Shown here: piece by piece, positions 35,714-45,572 of the stretch
How the letters are laid out: every line of letters starts with the position of its first letter
Numbering within the stretch: the stretch's first letter is position 1
Origin: Planotetraspora mira
GTDB lineage: Bacteria; Actinomycetota; Actinomycetes; Streptosporangiales; Streptosporangiaceae
Assembly: GCF_016863275.1 (NCBI RefSeq)
Contig: NZ_BOOO01000039.1
Span: forward strand, 62,001-126,000
DNA length: 64,000 nt
Reading direction: 5' to 3'
Made by a program: the position numbers and the translations under genes
Notes under the pieces: model-generated
Told to the model about the DNA's origin: nothing
Databases searched by the model: none
Seen by the model: only the letters and a program-made list of their open reading frames with translations

Positions 35714-36001
35714 CTAGTCAAGCCCCTCAAGGTGAGCACGCAGACGCGCCACTTCGAGCGCTCCCTCCGCGCGAAACGCGCGAGAGAACGCCCGGCGGCG
35801 TTCGGCGAGCTCCAGACAACCCAAAGACGGATGCAACGAGGCACCGCGTCCCGGAAGCCGTCCTCGTAGGTCGGGGACGATGACGCCATCGACCACTACC
35901 AGGCGGAGCAACTCGGACTTTACCGTGCGAACCCGGCACCCCACACATGTTCTCAGTGGAGCAGCCTGGTCACCGCTCTCCAGCTTACCTTGCCGAGGCA
36001 T
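35714..36001 (-). CDS. ylxR: YlxR-family RNA-binding protein (DUF448)
   Basis: 95 residues from ATG at 36001. Signature [62 protein letters not shown], the P.R.CVGCR and GRGA..H motifs of the YlxR fold. Member of the rimP-nusA-ylxR-infB operon; in other bacteria it binds RNA or modulates RNase P. The start lies 17 bp inside nusA. A longer form from 36031 has no family support. Confidence 0.88.
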   Translation of the reverse strand: MPRQGKLESGDQAAPLRTCVGCRVRTVKSELLRLVVVDGVIVPDLRGRLPGRGASLHPSLGCLELAERRRAFSRAFRAEGALEVARLRAHLEGLD

Positions 36002-36986
36002 CGGCGGGATCAGCCGGTACCTCCTGAGCATCCGACCGGATGTCGATGCGCCATCCGGTCAGACGCGCGGCGAGGCGGGCGTTCTGGCCCTCTTTGCCGA
36101 TGGCCAGCGACAGCTGGTAGTCGGGCACGGTCACCCGTGCCACCCGGCCGTCCAGATCGATGACCTCGACCCGCGAAACACGTGCGGGCGAGAGTGCATT
36201 CCCGACGAAGTCGGCCGGATCGTCCGACCAGTCGATGATGTCGATCTTCTCGCCGTGCAGCTCGGTCATCACGTTCCGCACGCGGGAACCCATCGGACCG
36301 ATGCAGGCGCCCTTGGCGTTCACACCGGCCTTCCTGGACCTCACTGCGATCTTCGTGCGGTGGCCAGCCTCGCGCGCGATGGCCGCGATCTCCACCGTGC
36401 CGTCGGCGATCTCCGGGACCTCCAGGGCGAAGAGCTTCTTCACCAGGTTCGGGTGGGTACGCGACAGGGTCACCGAGGGACCCTTCGGCCCCTTCTTCAC
36501 CTGCACGACGTAGCAGCGGATGCGCTCGCCGTGTGTGTACTCCTCACCGGGGACCTGCTCGTTGTGCGGAAGGATGGCCTCGATCTTCCCGAGGTCGACC
36601 AGCACTACGCGCGGATCCTTGCCCTGCTGGATGATGCCGGCGACCAGCTCGCCCTCGCGGCTGGCGAACTCGCCGAAGTTGATCTCGTCTTCCGCGTCGC
36701 GCAACTGCTGGAGGATGACCTGCTTGGCCGTCGTGGCCGCGATCCGGCTGAAGTTGCCCGGAGTGTCGTCGAACTCCCTGGCGACCTCGCCGCCTTCGTC
36801 GAGCTCGGCCGCCCAGATCGTCACGTGTCCCGAGACTCGGTCGAGCTCGGCACGCGCCTTCTGCGCCGCGCCCTCCGTGCGGAAGTAAGCGATCAGCAAT
36901 GCGTCCTCGATCGCCTTGACGACCAGGTCGAAGGAGATGTCCTTCTCCCGCTCCAGGCTGCGCAGGACGCTCATGTCAATGTCCAC
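35985..36986 (-). CDS. nusA: Transcription termination/antitermination protein NusA
   Basis: 333 residues from GTG at 36986 ([18 protein letters not shown]), with AGGGGG eight bases upstream; the ATG four codons later lacks that spacing. NusA N-domain (1-125), S1 domain (about 130-200, [29 protein letters not shown]) and two KH domains (about 200-333, [28 protein letters not shown] and [23 protein letters not shown]). Lacks the acidic repeats of enterobacterial NusA, as usual in actinobacteria. Confidence 0.96.
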   Translation of the reverse strand: MDIDMSVLRSLEREKDISFDLVVKAIEDALLIAYFRTEGAAQKARAELDRVSGHVTIWAAELDEGGEVAREFDDTPGNFSRIAATTAKQVILQQLRDAEDEINFGEFASREGELVAGIIQQGKDPRVVLVDLGKIEAILPHNEQVPGEEYTHGERIRCYVVQVKKGPKGPSVTLSRTHPNLVKKLFALEVPEIADGTVEIAAIAREAGHRTKIAVRSRKAGVNAKGACIGPMGSRVRNVMTELHGEKIDIIDWSDDPADFVGNALSPARVSRVEVIDLDGRVARVTVPDYQLSLAIGKEGQNARLAARLTGWRIDIRSDAQEVPADPADASAR

Positions 36987-36996
36987 AAGGTTCCCC

Positions 36997-37518
36997 CTAG
37001 CCCTCGTCGTCGATGTCGTCGTCGCCGAGGTCGTCCAGGTCGTCGTCCGCGTCGTCGAGATCGGCGCCTGAGCGGCTGAACTCGACCTGCACACGGCCTC
37101 TGACCAGTTCCTCGAACCCGAGGCGGCGCGTCCCGTCCAGCTCGACGCCGGAATCGTCCGCGCCGGTCACGCGGCCTTCGGCCGACGTGCCGTCCTTCAG
37201 GTCCGCCTTGACCAGACGGCCGGTCGCGCGCCTCCAGTGGCGCGGCTCCGTGAGCGGGCGGTCGACTCCAGGGGAGGTGACCTCCAGGACATAGGGACCT
37301 GTGCCCAGGGCGTCCGTCGCGTCGAGCTCCTTGGAGATCGACAGGCTGACGTCGGCCACGTCGTCGAGGCTCACGCCGCCGTCGCGGTCGACCACCACAC
37401 GCACCAGCCTGCGCTTGCCCGCCGGAGTGACCGTCACTTCCTCGAGATCGAAACCGTCGGCGGCGATCACCGGGCCGAGCAGTTCCGCAAGGCGGTCGCG
37501 TCGAGCACCGTTGCCCAT
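36997..37518 (-). CDS. rimP: Ribosome maturation factor RimP
   Basis: 173 residues from ATG at 37518, preceded by GGGAGG. Rim[62 protein letters not shown], then [28 protein letters not shown] and the C-terminal SH3-like domain. Acidic C-terminal tail ([21 protein letters not shown]). First gene of the nusA-infB operon, 10 bp from nusA; divergent from the DUF4439 pair. Confidence 0.95.
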   Translation of the reverse strand: MGNGARRDRLAELLGPVIAADGFDLEEVTVTPAGKRRLVRVVVDRDGGVSLDDVADVSLSISKELDATDALGTGPYVLEVTSPGVDRPLTEPRHWRRATGRLVKADLKDGTSAEGRVTGADDSGVELDGTRRLGFEELVRGRVQVEFSRSGADLDDADDDLDDLGDDDIDDEG

Positions 37519-37676
37519 ACCGACCTCCCATTTGTTCGTTTGACTCGCCCGATGTGCCAACAGCCTATCGACACTATGGGACGGAAAGAGCGCCACACCC
37601 GGCGGCTACCCGACACGGGCACGACCATCCGCACGAAGCGGTGACCACTGGGCGGCGCGCCGTACGATGCTGTGTC

Positions 37677-38174
37677 GTGGAGCACACAAGCGGGGGACAC
37701 CTCACGAGGCGCGCCCTGCTGGGCACGGCCGTGTCCGGGTTGATCGTCTCCGGCTGCTCGTCCGTCTCCTCCGGGCCGCCCGAGCAGAAACCGGTGGATC
37801 CCCAGGTCGTGCTGCTGAGATCGCTCATCGCCGCGAAGGAGCAGATGATCGCGCTCTACCAGCGCGGGACGCTTTCCGGGGATGTGCCGGCCACCGCGCT
37901 CGAGCCGTTCCAGGAGCGTCACGCCGCCCATCTGGCGGCCTTCCGCAAGATGCTCCCGCCGGACGCCACGGCGAGCCCCTCCCCGACGGGAACCCCGTCG
38001 CCGGTCCCGACATCCGCGGTATCGGTCAAGAAACTGCGTGACGCGGAACGCAAGGCGGCGGCCGGGAGACCCGACCAGATGGCGACCGCGTCTCCCGCGC
38101 TCGCCCAACTGCTGGCAAGCGTGGGCGCCTGCGAGGCCGTGCACGTGATGGCGCTGGGGAGGCTCCGTGGCTGA
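37677..38174 (+). CDS. Tat-type lipoprotein with ferritin-like helices
   Basis: 165 residues from GTG at 37677. Signal TRRALLGTAVSGLIVSGCSS has a twin arginine, a hydrophobic stretch and a lipobox VSGC, so it is probably a lipoprotein exported folded. The mature part has helices LLRSLIAAKEQMIALYQ, ALEPFQERHAAHLAAFRKML and LAQLLASVGACEAVHVMALG with Glu/His positions of a ferritin-like bundle. It overlaps the next gene by 8 bp. Function unknown; it may partner the following DUF4439 protein. Divergent from rimP. Confidence 0.7.
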   Translation: MEHTSGGHLTRRALLGTAVSGLIVSGCSSVSSGPPEQKPVDPQVVLLRSLIAAKEQMIALYQRGTLSGDVPATALEPFQERHAAHLAAFRKMLPPDATASPSPTGTPSPVPTSAVSVKKLRDAERKAAAGRPDQMATASPALAQLLASVGACEAVHVMALGRLRG

Positions 38175-38721
38175 CGCGCTCGCCAAGGCACTGTCCGCCG
38201 AGCACGCGGCGATCTACGCGTACGGGGTGATCGGCGCCAGGACGTCGGGAAGGCTCCGCACCCGGGCGACGGCGGGATTCGACGCGCACCGGGCGCGCCG
38301 CGACAAGTTGCGCTCGCTGATCACCCAGCGCGGCGGTTCCCCTGCCGAGCCCGGCCCGACCTACCAACTGCCGTTCGAGGTCTCGTCCTCGTCCGACGCG
38401 GCCCGCCTCGCCGTGCTGGTGGAGCAGCGGCTCACCACCGCCTATCTCGAACTGGCCGCCGACCCGGACGCCTCGGTGCGCCGTGTGGCCGCGCTGGCCG
38501 CGCAGGAATGCGCCACCCGCGCGTACGGCTGGCAGCCCGCGATCGCGGCGTTCCCCGGGATGCCGGGGCAGACGGCCTCGCCCGCGCAGTCGAACGACGC
38601 GAGCGAGACCACAGACGACACGACAGACGAGACGACGGAGGAGACCACGGACGCGGCCACCGATACGGCCGCGACGATCGACCCCACGCCGCCCGCCTTG
38701 GAGCCGTCCGCCGCCCAGTGA
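38167..38721 (+). CDS. DUF4439 ferritin-like protein
   Basis: 184 residues from GTG at 38167. Residues 1-135 carry the DUF4439 pattern: LAKALSAEHAAIYAYGVIGARTSGRLRTRATAGFDAHRARRDKL, then LAVLVEQRLTTAYLELAADPDASVRRVAALAAQECATRAYGWQ. Glu, His and Glu residues sit where diiron ligands occur in ferritin-like bundles. The C-terminus (about 140-184) is a Thr/Asp/Glu low-complexity tail. Overlap with the upstream lipoprotein suggests a complex. Found between the rimP operon and proS in relatives. Confidence 0.82.
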   Translation: MADALAKALSAEHAAIYAYGVIGARTSGRLRTRATAGFDAHRARRDKLRSLITQRGGSPAEPGPTYQLPFEVSSSSDAARLAVLVEQRLTTAYLELAADPDASVRRVAALAAQECATRAYGWQPAIAAFPGMPGQTASPAQSNDASETTDDTTDETTEETTDAATDTAATIDPTPPALEPSAAQ

Positions 38722-38732
38722 GGCGGCCGCGA

Positions 38733-40475
38733 TCAGGCCTGGGCGGCCGCCAGGACGCGATCCACGGCCTCGGCGAGCGGGATCTCCTCCTTGGTCCCCG
38801 CCGCACGGTCGCGCAGCTCCACGACGCCCTGGGCGAGCCCGCGCCCGACGATCAGGACGGTGGGCAGCCCGAGCAGCTCGGAGTCCTTGAACTTCACGCC
38901 CGGCGACACCCCGGCGCGGTCGTCGACGAGGACCCGCAGACCGCGCGACTCCAGCGTCTCGGCGAGCTGGGCGGCCACCTCGATCTGGTTCTCCTTGCCG
39001 GTCCCGACGATGTGCACGTCGGCGGGGGCCACCTCACGGGGCCACACGAGGCCGAGCTCGTCGTGCCTCTGCTCGGCCAGGACGGCCACCGCACGCGAGA
39101 CGCCCACGCCGTACGAGCCCATGGTGATCCGGATCGGCTTGCCGTCGGGCCCGAGCGCGTCGAGCCCCGCGGCATCGGCGTACTTACGGCCGAGCTGGAA
39201 GATGTGGCCGATCTCGATGCCGCGGTCGATCGACAGGGGGTGGCCGCAGCGCGGGCAGGCGTCCCCGGCCCTGACCTCGGCCGCCTCGATCGTGCCGTCG
39301 GCCTCGAAGTCGCGCCCCGCGACCACGTGGGCGGCGTGCTTGCCGGGCTGGTTGGCGCCGGTGACCCACGCCGAGCCCTCGACCACGCGGGGGTCGACCA
39401 GATAGCGGATGCCGAGCGACTTGAGGACCTGCGGGCCGATGTAGCCGCGCACCAGACCGGGGTGACGGGCGAAGTCCTCCGCCTCGAAGATCTCCGGCAC
39501 GCCGGGCGCGAGGAAGGCCTCGAGCCGCTTGAAGTCGATCTCACGGTCGCCGGGGACGCCGATGATCAGCGTCTCGAGCTTGTCCGATCCCGGCGTGCGG
39601 ACCTTGACCACGATGTTCTTCAAGGTGTCCGCCGCGGTGATCCCGAGGCCGAAGTGCTCGTTGACGTGGTCGACGAGGGTCTCGATGGTGGGCGTGTTCG
39701 GCGTGTCGAGCACCTGGACGGCGGGCTGCTCGGTCCTGACGGCGGGCGGCGCGGTGGTGACCACGGCCTCGGCGTTGGCCGCGTAGTCGCAGTTGCGGCA
39801 GGCCACGAACGTGTCCTCGCCCGTGGGAGCCTTGGCGAGGAACTCCTCCGAGGCCGACCCCCCCATGGCTCCCGACATGGCGAAGACGACGCGGTAGTCG
39901 ATGCCGAGCCGGTCGAAGATCCGGATGTAGGCGTCGCGGTGCATCTCGTAGGAGCGCTTGAGGCCGTCGTCGTCGAGGTCGAAGGAGTAGGAGTCCTTCA
40001 TGACGAACTCACGCCCGCGCAGGATGCCGGCCCGGGGGCGGGCCTCGTCGCGGTACTTCGTCTGGATCTGGTAGAGGGTCACCGGATAGTCCTTATAGGA
40101 GGAGTACTCCCCCTTGACCATGTCGGTGAACATCTCCTCGTGGGTCGGCCCGAGGAGGTAGTCGGCGCCCTTGCGGTCCTTCAGGCGGAACAGCGTGTCG
40201 CCGTACTCCGTCCACCGGCCGGTCGCCTCGTAGTAGTCGCGGGGCAGCAGCGCGGGGAAGAGCACCTCCTGGGCGCCGATCCGGTTCATCTCCTCGCGGA
40301 CGACCCGGGCGACGTTCTCCAGGACGATCTTGCCGAGCGGCAGCCAGGAGTAGATTCCGGGGGCGACCCGGCGGACGTATCCGGCGCGGACGAGCAGCTT
40401 GTGGCTCGGCACTTCCGCGTCCGCCGGATCCTCACGCAGGGTGCGCAGGAACAGGGTCGACATACGCAGCAGCAC
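38733..40475 (-). CDS. proS: Prolyl-tRNA synthetase
   Basis: 580 residues, bacterial-type ProRS. GTG at 40475 ([13 protein letters not shown]) has AAGGAG five bases upstream; ATG at 40463 is the alternative. Class II motifs: [21 protein letters not shown] (motif 1 region), [57 protein letters not shown] (motif 2), the editing insertion (about 225-390), [21 protein letters not shown] (motif 3) and an anticodon-binding domain. No T-box is seen. Confidence 0.96.
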   Translation of the reverse strand: MLLRMSTLFLRTLREDPADAEVPSHKLLVRAGYVRRVAPGIYSWLPLGKIVLENVARVVREEMNRIGAQEVLFPALLPRDYYEATGRWTEYGDTLFRLKDRKGADYLLGPTHEEMFTDMVKGEYSSYKDYPVTLYQIQTKYRDEARPRAGILRGREFVMKDSYSFDLDDDGLKRSYEMHRDAYIRIFDRLGIDYRVVFAMSGAMGGSASEEFLAKAPTGEDTFVACRNCDYAANAEAVVTTAPPAVRTEQPAVQVLDTPNTPTIETLVDHVNEHFGLGITAADTLKNIVVKVRTPGSDKLETLIIGVPGDREIDFKRLEAFLAPGVPEIFEAEDFARHPGLVRGYIGPQVLKSLGIRYLVDPRVVEGSAWVTGANQPGKHAAHVVAGRDFEADGTIEAAEVRAGDACPRCGHPLSIDRGIEIGHIFQLGRKYADAAGLDALGPDGKPIRITMGSYGVGVSRAVAVLAEQRHDELGLVWPREVAPADVHIVGTGKENQIEVAAQLAETLESRGLRVLVDDRAGVSPGVKFKDSELLGLPTVLIVGRGLAQGVVELRDRAAGTKEEIPLAEAVDRVLAAAQA

Positions 40476-40631
40476 GGCTACTCCTTGCTCGTGAGAGCTC
40501 TCGAGCCGCGTCCTGCGGAAAGCTCGCGGAGACCGGCGTCTGAGAGACGACGTGAGTACGACGTGCACCAAGGGTATCCAGTCCCGGCCGCGTGACGCCT
40601 CCACGTTTGCGCCTAGCCCGGCGCGCGCCGG

Positions 40632-41321
40632 TCACAGGAAGCCCTGGAGCCTTCCCACGCCGATCAGCGACGCCGCGAGGACGGCCATCGCGGCGAAGGA
40701 TCGAAGGCGCGCGGCCGGCGTGGGCCGCAGGAGCACCGTGAGGGAAAGGGCCAGAGCCAGACCTGCCCAGTCCTGCCAGGGATGGCCCCATTCGACCGCC
40801 ACGCAGCATTCGCCGCCTTCCCGGCTGAACAGATACAGCAGCGACGACACCGCGGGGATCAGTTGGGCCTGCAGGAGAACGGCGAGAGCCAGATCGCCGC
40901 GAAAATCGACGCGTCGTGTCAGGAAGGCCAGCAGGACTCCGACCGGCGGCAAGATGAGCGCCGCCGACAGTCCGGGACCGAAATCGCCCGCGCCGAGGCC
41001 GAAGGGGCCGAACGCGACGGGCCACCCCCCGAGCAGGTCGGCGGCCGCTCCACCGGCGTAGGCGCCGAGAGCGAGAATCAACCCGGCGGCCGTCGCCTGG
41101 CGCGGCCCGGGAGCCGATCGACCGCACAGGACCACGACCAGGAAACCGGCGAACCGCGCGAAGAACGACTCGGTGACGAGATACGCCTGTGACACGTCGC
41201 CACCGCGATAAGTGATCACCTCACCGACGCCGCCGAGCACGAATGCCGCCGCGAGGACGAGACCGGCCTGCCGGAGCTCACGCGACTGCGGAACCAGGGG
41301 GGAACTCGCCTCCGCGACCAT
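40632..41321 (-). CDS. Uncharacterised polytopic membrane protein
   Basis: 229 residues with six to seven hydrophobic helices (AGLVLAAAFVLGGVGEVITY, FAGFLVVVLCGR, AAGLILALGAYAGGAAADLLGG, LSAALILPPVGVLLAFL, LALAVLLQAQLIPAVSSLLYLF, WAGLALALSLTVLLR, SFAAMAVLAASLIGVG). No transporter signature is recognised. A paired EGGECC sequence lies in a probable outer loop. Divergent from the secreted protease across an AT-rich promoter region. Confidence 0.65.
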   Translation of the reverse strand: MVAEASSPLVPQSRELRQAGLVLAAAFVLGGVGEVITYRGGDVSQAYLVTESFFARFAGFLVVVLCGRSAPGPRQATAAGLILALGAYAGGAAADLLGGWPVAFGPFGLGAGDFGPGLSAALILPPVGVLLAFLTRRVDFRGDLALAVLLQAQLIPAVSSLLYLFSREGGECCVAVEWGHPWQDWAGLALALSLTVLLRPTPAARLRSFAAMAVLAASLIGVGRLQGFL

Positions 41322-41411
41322 CTCCGCATTGTGTCAGCGCGACAATCATGCCTCGCTTCCCGCGAAATCCCGCAGATCAGCCAAGACAACAAGATCACAC
41401 TAAGATCATCA

Positions 41412-41434
41412 TTTTCTTTGACAACTAAAGAAAA
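41412..41434. promoter_or_regulatory. AT-rich inverted repeat in the protease/membrane protein control region
   Basis: TTTTCTTT (41412-41419) and AAAGAAAA (41427-41434) are perfect arms with a 7-bp spacer. The surrounding 41340-41539 region is far more AT-rich than the rest of the window and separates divergent genes, so it probably carries promoters and an operator. Confidence 0.45.
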
Positions 41435-41539
41435 CGGACCAATCACTCCTTTCGCGTAATTTGCGACATCGGCGTCCGATTTTCATGATTCACTTCGCAG
41501 CGCTGTCTCCGATCATGAACCCCCCTAATTGGAGAATCC

Positions 41540-42985
41540 ATGCGGCCTGCCCTCATCAGGCGTTCCCTGCTCGCAAGCTGCGCGCTCGCCGTCGCACTGA
41601 CCGCCGTCGCCGCTCCCGGCGCCGCGGCCGATCCTGTGACTCCGGTACCGGTGTTCACCGAGGACCCGTACGCCAACGTCACGGCCCCCGACTACAGGCT
41701 GAGCTACGCGCTCAGGGAGGCCGAGACGCGTGCGCTCGCCAACCCCGATGTGTACGGCCAGCCGTACGTCTCGAGTGGCACGCTGGTCACCGCCGTGACC
41801 AGCGCCGACCTGGAGAGCGAAGCAGGGCGGCCCGTGTCGCTGCCGCCCCAGCTCACGCCCCCGGATGACGGGACGGCGGACCTGAGCGCGGTGCCGCCGC
41901 CGGAGGACAAGGACGCCGTCGCCCCGCCCGCTGAACCCTCCAGCGTCGGGGGATCCCCCGTGTCGGCCGCCTCGAAGGAGAAGGCGGCGAGTCCCGCGTC
42001 CGCCTCCGCCACGAACCCGTGGATCATCTATCCCAAGGTCCACATCGTGAAGTACAGCTGGAACAGGCTCAACGCGATCAAGGACGAGGTGGTGACGCTG
42101 ACTCCTGACGTCCTCCCGGACAGCGGCAAGATCCTCAACGCACTGGTCCAGCCAGAGCTGGACCGGGTCATCGTCGAGGCCACTGCCGCCAGTGACGCGC
42201 TGCGCCTGGGGTTGGCGGTCCGCTACGGCTCGGACGCCGTCGCCATCCGGCTCGTCGACGATCCCGGCCTCTCCCAGTTCGACGCGCGGCAGAACGACAC
42301 CAGCAACGGCGGCTTCTACGGGGGCGCCCGCATCCGCACGAGCGTCGGCACCTGCACCAGCGCGTTCTCCTGGCGTTACGACGGCTACAAGGCCATGATC
42401 ACGGCCGGCCACTGCACCACGTCCGGCGGCACCGTCTCCACACCCGTGGAGACCATGGGGACCGTCGTCAAGGACACCTGGTCCAACAGCAAGGGGACCG
42501 TGCTCATCGACGGGCAGTCCGCCTACCACGGCGACGCCTCATTGATCAAGCTGAGCGGGAGCAAGACGAGTGCGGCGCGCATCTACGTGGGCTCCAGCAC
42601 ATCCACCTCGAGCCGGGCCGTCGGGGCGATGTGGTCGCGGCGGGCCGGCTCTGGCGACCAGTACTGCACGGGCGGCGCGACCACCGGAGAGATGTGCGGC
42701 TGGAAGGTGAACGCCATCCGCATCAACCACAAGTACAGCGACGGAACCGTCATCAAGAACGCGGTGCGCGGCATCAAGCAGGGCCAGTGCACCATCGGCG
42801 GCGACTCAGGCGGCCCCGTCTACACCGTCACCTCGGCCGGCAAGGTCGTCGCCAAGGGAATCCACAGTGGGACAGGAGGCGGCGGCTCCGACCACTGGGG
42901 TGGCGCCTTCGATCCCTGCATCGAATACTTCACCGACATCTGGGACCCGTATACCGCCTTCCCCGGCATCCTCGCCACAAGCTGA
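41540..42985 (+). CDS. Secreted trypsin-fold serine protease (S1 family)
   Basis: 481 residues. Signal peptide MRPALIRRSLLASCALAVALTAVAAPGAAA with AxA cleavage, then a 200-residue pro-region including an Ala/Pro/Ser linker, and the catalytic domain from about 260. The triad is complete: H291 (MITAGHCTT), D332 (YHGDASLIKL), S423 (CTIGGDSGGPVYTV). Cysteine pairs around GTCTSAF/GHC and QCTIGGDSGG are consistent with streptogrisin-like disulfides. Probably an exported nutritional or morphogenetic protease activated by pro-region removal. GGAGAATCC precedes the ATG. Confidence 0.88.
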   Translation: MRPALIRRSLLASCALAVALTAVAAPGAAADPVTPVPVFTEDPYANVTAPDYRLSYALREAETRALANPDVYGQPYVSSGTLVTAVTSADLESEAGRPVSLPPQLTPPDDGTADLSAVPPPEDKDAVAPPAEPSSVGGSPVSAASKEKAASPASASATNPWIIYPKVHIVKYSWNRLNAIKDEVVTLTPDVLPDSGKILNALVQPELDRVIVEATAASDALRLGLAVRYGSDAVAIRLVDDPGLSQFDARQNDTSNGGFYGGARIRTSVGTCTSAFSWRYDGYKAMITAGHCTTSGGTVSTPVETMGTVVKDTWSNSKGTVLIDGQSAYHGDASLIKLSGSKTSAARIYVGSSTSTSSRAVGAMWSRRAGSGDQYCTGGATTGEMCGWKVNAIRINHKYSDGTVIKNAVRGIKQGQCTIGGDSGGPVYTVTSAGKVVAKGIHSGTGGGGSDHWGGAFDPCIEYFTDIWDPYTAFPGILATS

Positions 42986-42992
42986 CGAGTGC

Positions 42993-43023
42993 GGCCCGGG
43001 CGGCACCTGCGGCCGCCCGGGCC
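42993..43023. terminator. Bidirectional terminator
   Basis: GGCCCGGGCGGC (42993-43004) and GCCGCCCGGGCC (43012-43023) form a perfect 12-bp GC stem with a 7-base loop, exactly filling the gap between the protease stop and the convergent gene ending at 43024. Confidence 0.8.
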
Positions 43024-43512
43024 TCAGCCGCCGAGAAGCTCTTCCCAGTGTTGCCTCTGGGTGACGCGTCTGCCCGCGGTCACCGCGCCGTCGAGCGTCG
43101 CCGACATCCGCCACAGCCCCGGACGCGCCCGCAGCCGGGTCATCCCGATGGGATCGACGGCCCGCAGCACGAAGCTGACGCCCATCACGTCGAGCGTGGC
43201 CATGGAGGCGGTGACGAGACCGGCCGGTCCGGCCAGCGAGCCGGCGAACCCCGGCTCCTGGACGCGCTCCATCAGCAGCGCCGCCACCTCGGAGGCGTTC
43301 GGCCCGTCACGCCACTCGATGTGCCAGGAGTGGTCGCTCCCCCGCCACCAGGCGAGGTCGCGGCAGGCCTCGAGCATCTCGGCCTCGCCCGCCAGTACGG
43401 CCATGACCCGGCCTAATGCCTCGTATCGCCGCGCGTTCGGCGTCCGGGCGTCGTCGCGATCAAGGCTCGCGTGCGCCCCGATCGCGTCCCGCCCCCCGCG
43501 GAGTCCCGTCAT
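43024..43512 (-). CDS. Hypothetical protein
   Basis: 162 residues from ATG at 43512; the frame is open to 43689 but the extension is Gly/Arg/Pro-rich and unconserved in style. Visible: RRYEALGRVMAVLAGEAEMLEACRDLAWWRGSDHSWHIEWRDGPNASEVAALLMERVQEPGFAGSLAGPAGLVTASMATLDVMGVSFVLRAVDPIG. Predicted alpha/beta, cytosolic, with a Trp-rich centre. No Shine-Dalgarno is evident (a GGGAGGG on the other strand is misleading). I do not recognise the family. Confidence 0.5.
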   Translation of the reverse strand: MTGLRGGRDAIGAHASLDRDDARTPNARRYEALGRVMAVLAGEAEMLEACRDLAWWRGSDHSWHIEWRDGPNASEVAALLMERVQEPGFAGSLAGPAGLVTASMATLDVMGVSFVLRAVDPIGMTRLRARPGLWRMSATLDGAVTAGRRVTQRQHWEELLGG

Positions 43513-43905
43513 GTCTGGGAGGGTTTCATCATTCGGCCGCCTCGTCCCGGAGTTGCCGTCTTTTGGGCCGCGGCAGGAGTTCTCGTGGTCTAGGCCGCCT
43601 CCGGGCCGGGCGGTGTGCGCCCCGCCGCGGACGTGAACGAACCGCACGTCCGCGCCTCCCTCCCCGGCCGCGCCCGTACGGCGGCGCACGGAGACGGGCC
43701 CGCCGGGACGGAAAAGTCGCGACCGGAACCGCCTTTTCCGGTCGCCGCCGAAGGTGGGCGGTCATTTCCTCCAGGTAAATGAATGACGTCCTTTATTGAA
43801 ATGACACATCATTTGCCCGGAAATTTCATCTCATTGCCCCGACCGCGGTCGAACGTGATACTCACCGCGTGCGTCCTTTCCGGATAACCGCATGGAGGAG
43901 AGCCG
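43513..43905. promoter_or_regulatory. AT-rich promoter region of the Hsp70-like gene
   Basis: 393 bp between divergent genes. Positions 43750-43840 are locally AT-rich. A possible housekeeping promoter for the Hsp70 gene is TTGCCC (43834-43839), a 17-bp gap and GATACT (43857-43862). No HrcA CIRCE-type inverted repeat and no HspR HAIR motif was found by eye. Confidence 0.4.
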
Positions 43906-45381
43906 ATGGGCGAGAGGATCTGGAGCCGTCGCGAGACGCGACGCGCGGTGGGCATCGACCTGGGAACCACCGACTCCGCCGTGTCCGTCCTCCGGGACGG
44001 CGTGCCGAGTGTGGTCGTCAACGCTGAAGGCTCGCGGACCACGCCGTCCGTCGTCGCCTTCACCGAGACCGGTGAGGTCCTCGTCGGCGAGGCCGCCAAG
44101 CGGCAGGCCGTGTTCAACCCCGGCCGGACCGTCCGTTCGGTCAAGCGCCGGATGGGCACCGGCTGGACCGTCGAGATCGACGGCAGGACCTTCACGCCGC
44201 AGCAGATCAGCGCCCTCATCCTGCGCAAGCTCAAGGAGGACGCCGAGGCCCGCCTGGGTGAGAAGGTCACCGACGCGGTGATCTCCGTCCCGGCCTGCTT
44301 CGGCGAGGCCGGGCGGCAGGCCACCAGGGAGGCCGGCGAGATCGCGGGCCTCAACGTGCTCCGCATCGTGAACGAGCCCGCCTCCGCGGCTCTGGCCCAT
44401 CGGCTGAACCGGCTCAGCGCGAGGAAGGAGCAGACGGTTCTGGTCTTCGACCTCGGCGGCGGCACGTTCGACGTGTCCCTGCTCGACGTCGGCCCCCACG
44501 GCGTGAGTGTGCGGGCGGCGAGCGGCGACGCCCGCCTGGGCGGCGACGACTGGGACCGACGCATCGTCGAGGAGCTTCTGAGGCGCTACAGGGTCACGCA
44601 CGACGCCGACCTGTCCGGGGACGAGCAGGCTCTCCAGCGCCTCGGGGAGGCGGCGGAGAGGGCCAAGATCGAGCTTTCCGACAGGTCGCAGACGGGCGTG
44701 CACATGGCCTTCAGGGAGTCGCGCCAGGCATTCCCGCTGTTTCTGGACCAGACCCTGACCAGGCGCGAACACGAGTCGATCACGGCCGACCTGCTCGATC
44801 GTTGCAGGGCCCCCTTCCACCAGGCCACCGAGCGGGCGGGAATGAGGGCCTCCGACGTCACCCATGTGGTGCTGGCCGGCGGCGCGACCCGGATGCCCGC
44901 CTTCTCCGCGCTGGTCAGGGAGCTGACCGGCAGGGAACCCATCACCGACGGCCCGAACGAGTCCGTGGTCCTCGGCGCCGCCCTCCAGGCGGGGGAACCC
45001 GCGGACGAGACCGCGGAACGGGCCTCCACCGACCGTCTGACCCGTTCGATCGGCATCGAGACCAGAGGCGGCGTGCTCACCCCGATCATCGAGCGCGGCG
45101 CGCCGCTCCCCGCGAGGCGGGTGGAGGTCTTCACCACGGCCGATGACGGCCAGAGATCGATCAAGGTCGCGGTCTTCCAGGGGAACGACGGACGCGTCGC
45201 CTCCGCCACGGAACTGGGCAGGTACGAGGTGACCGGAATCGACCCCGCTCCGCGGGGCCTTCCACAGATCGAGATCACGTTCGCGGTCGACGCCGGCGGG
45301 CTCTTCAGCGTGTCCGCGCGGGACGCCGGCACGGGGAGGCCGCAGCCGGTGACGCGCCTGGACGGCCCCGCCGACCAGTGA
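43906..45381 (+). CDS. Short Hsp70-family protein lacking the lid
   Basis: 491 residues against about 620 for DnaK. The nucleotide-binding domain is complete: RAVGIDLGTTDSAVSVL (phosphate 1), VISVPACFGEAGRQATREAGEIAGL, LVFDLGGGTFDVSLLDVG (phosphate 2) and VLAGGATRMPAFSALVREL (adenosine). The beta-sandwich substrate domain follows (about 375-485: TRSIGIETRGGVLTPIIERGAPLPARRVEVFTTADDGQRSIKVAVFQGND). It ends before the alpha-helical lid and the C-terminal tail. No grpE or dnaJ neighbour, so it is not the main chaperone. GGAGAGCCG precedes the ATG. Confidence 0.9.
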   Translation: MGERIWSRRETRRAVGIDLGTTDSAVSVLRDGVPSVVVNAEGSRTTPSVVAFTETGEVLVGEAAKRQAVFNPGRTVRSVKRRMGTGWTVEIDGRTFTPQQISALILRKLKEDAEARLGEKVTDAVISVPACFGEAGRQATREAGEIAGLNVLRIVNEPASAALAHRLNRLSARKEQTVLVFDLGGGTFDVSLLDVGPHGVSVRAASGDARLGGDDWDRRIVEELLRRYRVTHDADLSGDEQALQRLGEAAERAKIELSDRSQTGVHMAFRESRQAFPLFLDQTLTRREHESITADLLDRCRAPFHQATERAGMRASDVTHVVLAGGATRMPAFSALVRELTGREPITDGPNESVVLGAALQAGEPADETAERASTDRLTRSIGIETRGGVLTPIIERGAPLPARRVEVFTTADDGQRSIKVAVFQGNDGRVASATELGRYEVTGIDPAPRGLPQIEITFAVDAGGLFSVSARDAGTGRPQPVTRLDGPADQ

Positions 45382-45572
45382 CGACCGTGTCCGCGCGAGC
45401 CGGCGCGGGAGCCCGGGACACCGGCTCAGGACACCGGCCTCAGGGCACGGGAACCCCGGACACGGGGACCCGAGCGGACACGGCGCCGGACAGGTCGCAC
45501 GCCCAGGTTCTGGCCCGGAGGGGTGCCGATGATTGAGAATCACGGGGAGGACGTCTGCAAGTGGAGGCCATG

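Noticed and set aside
43513-43689. N-terminal extension of the hypothetical protein at 43024
   Set aside because: Gly/Arg/Pro-rich, no start-site support, and it would cover the divergent promoter region.
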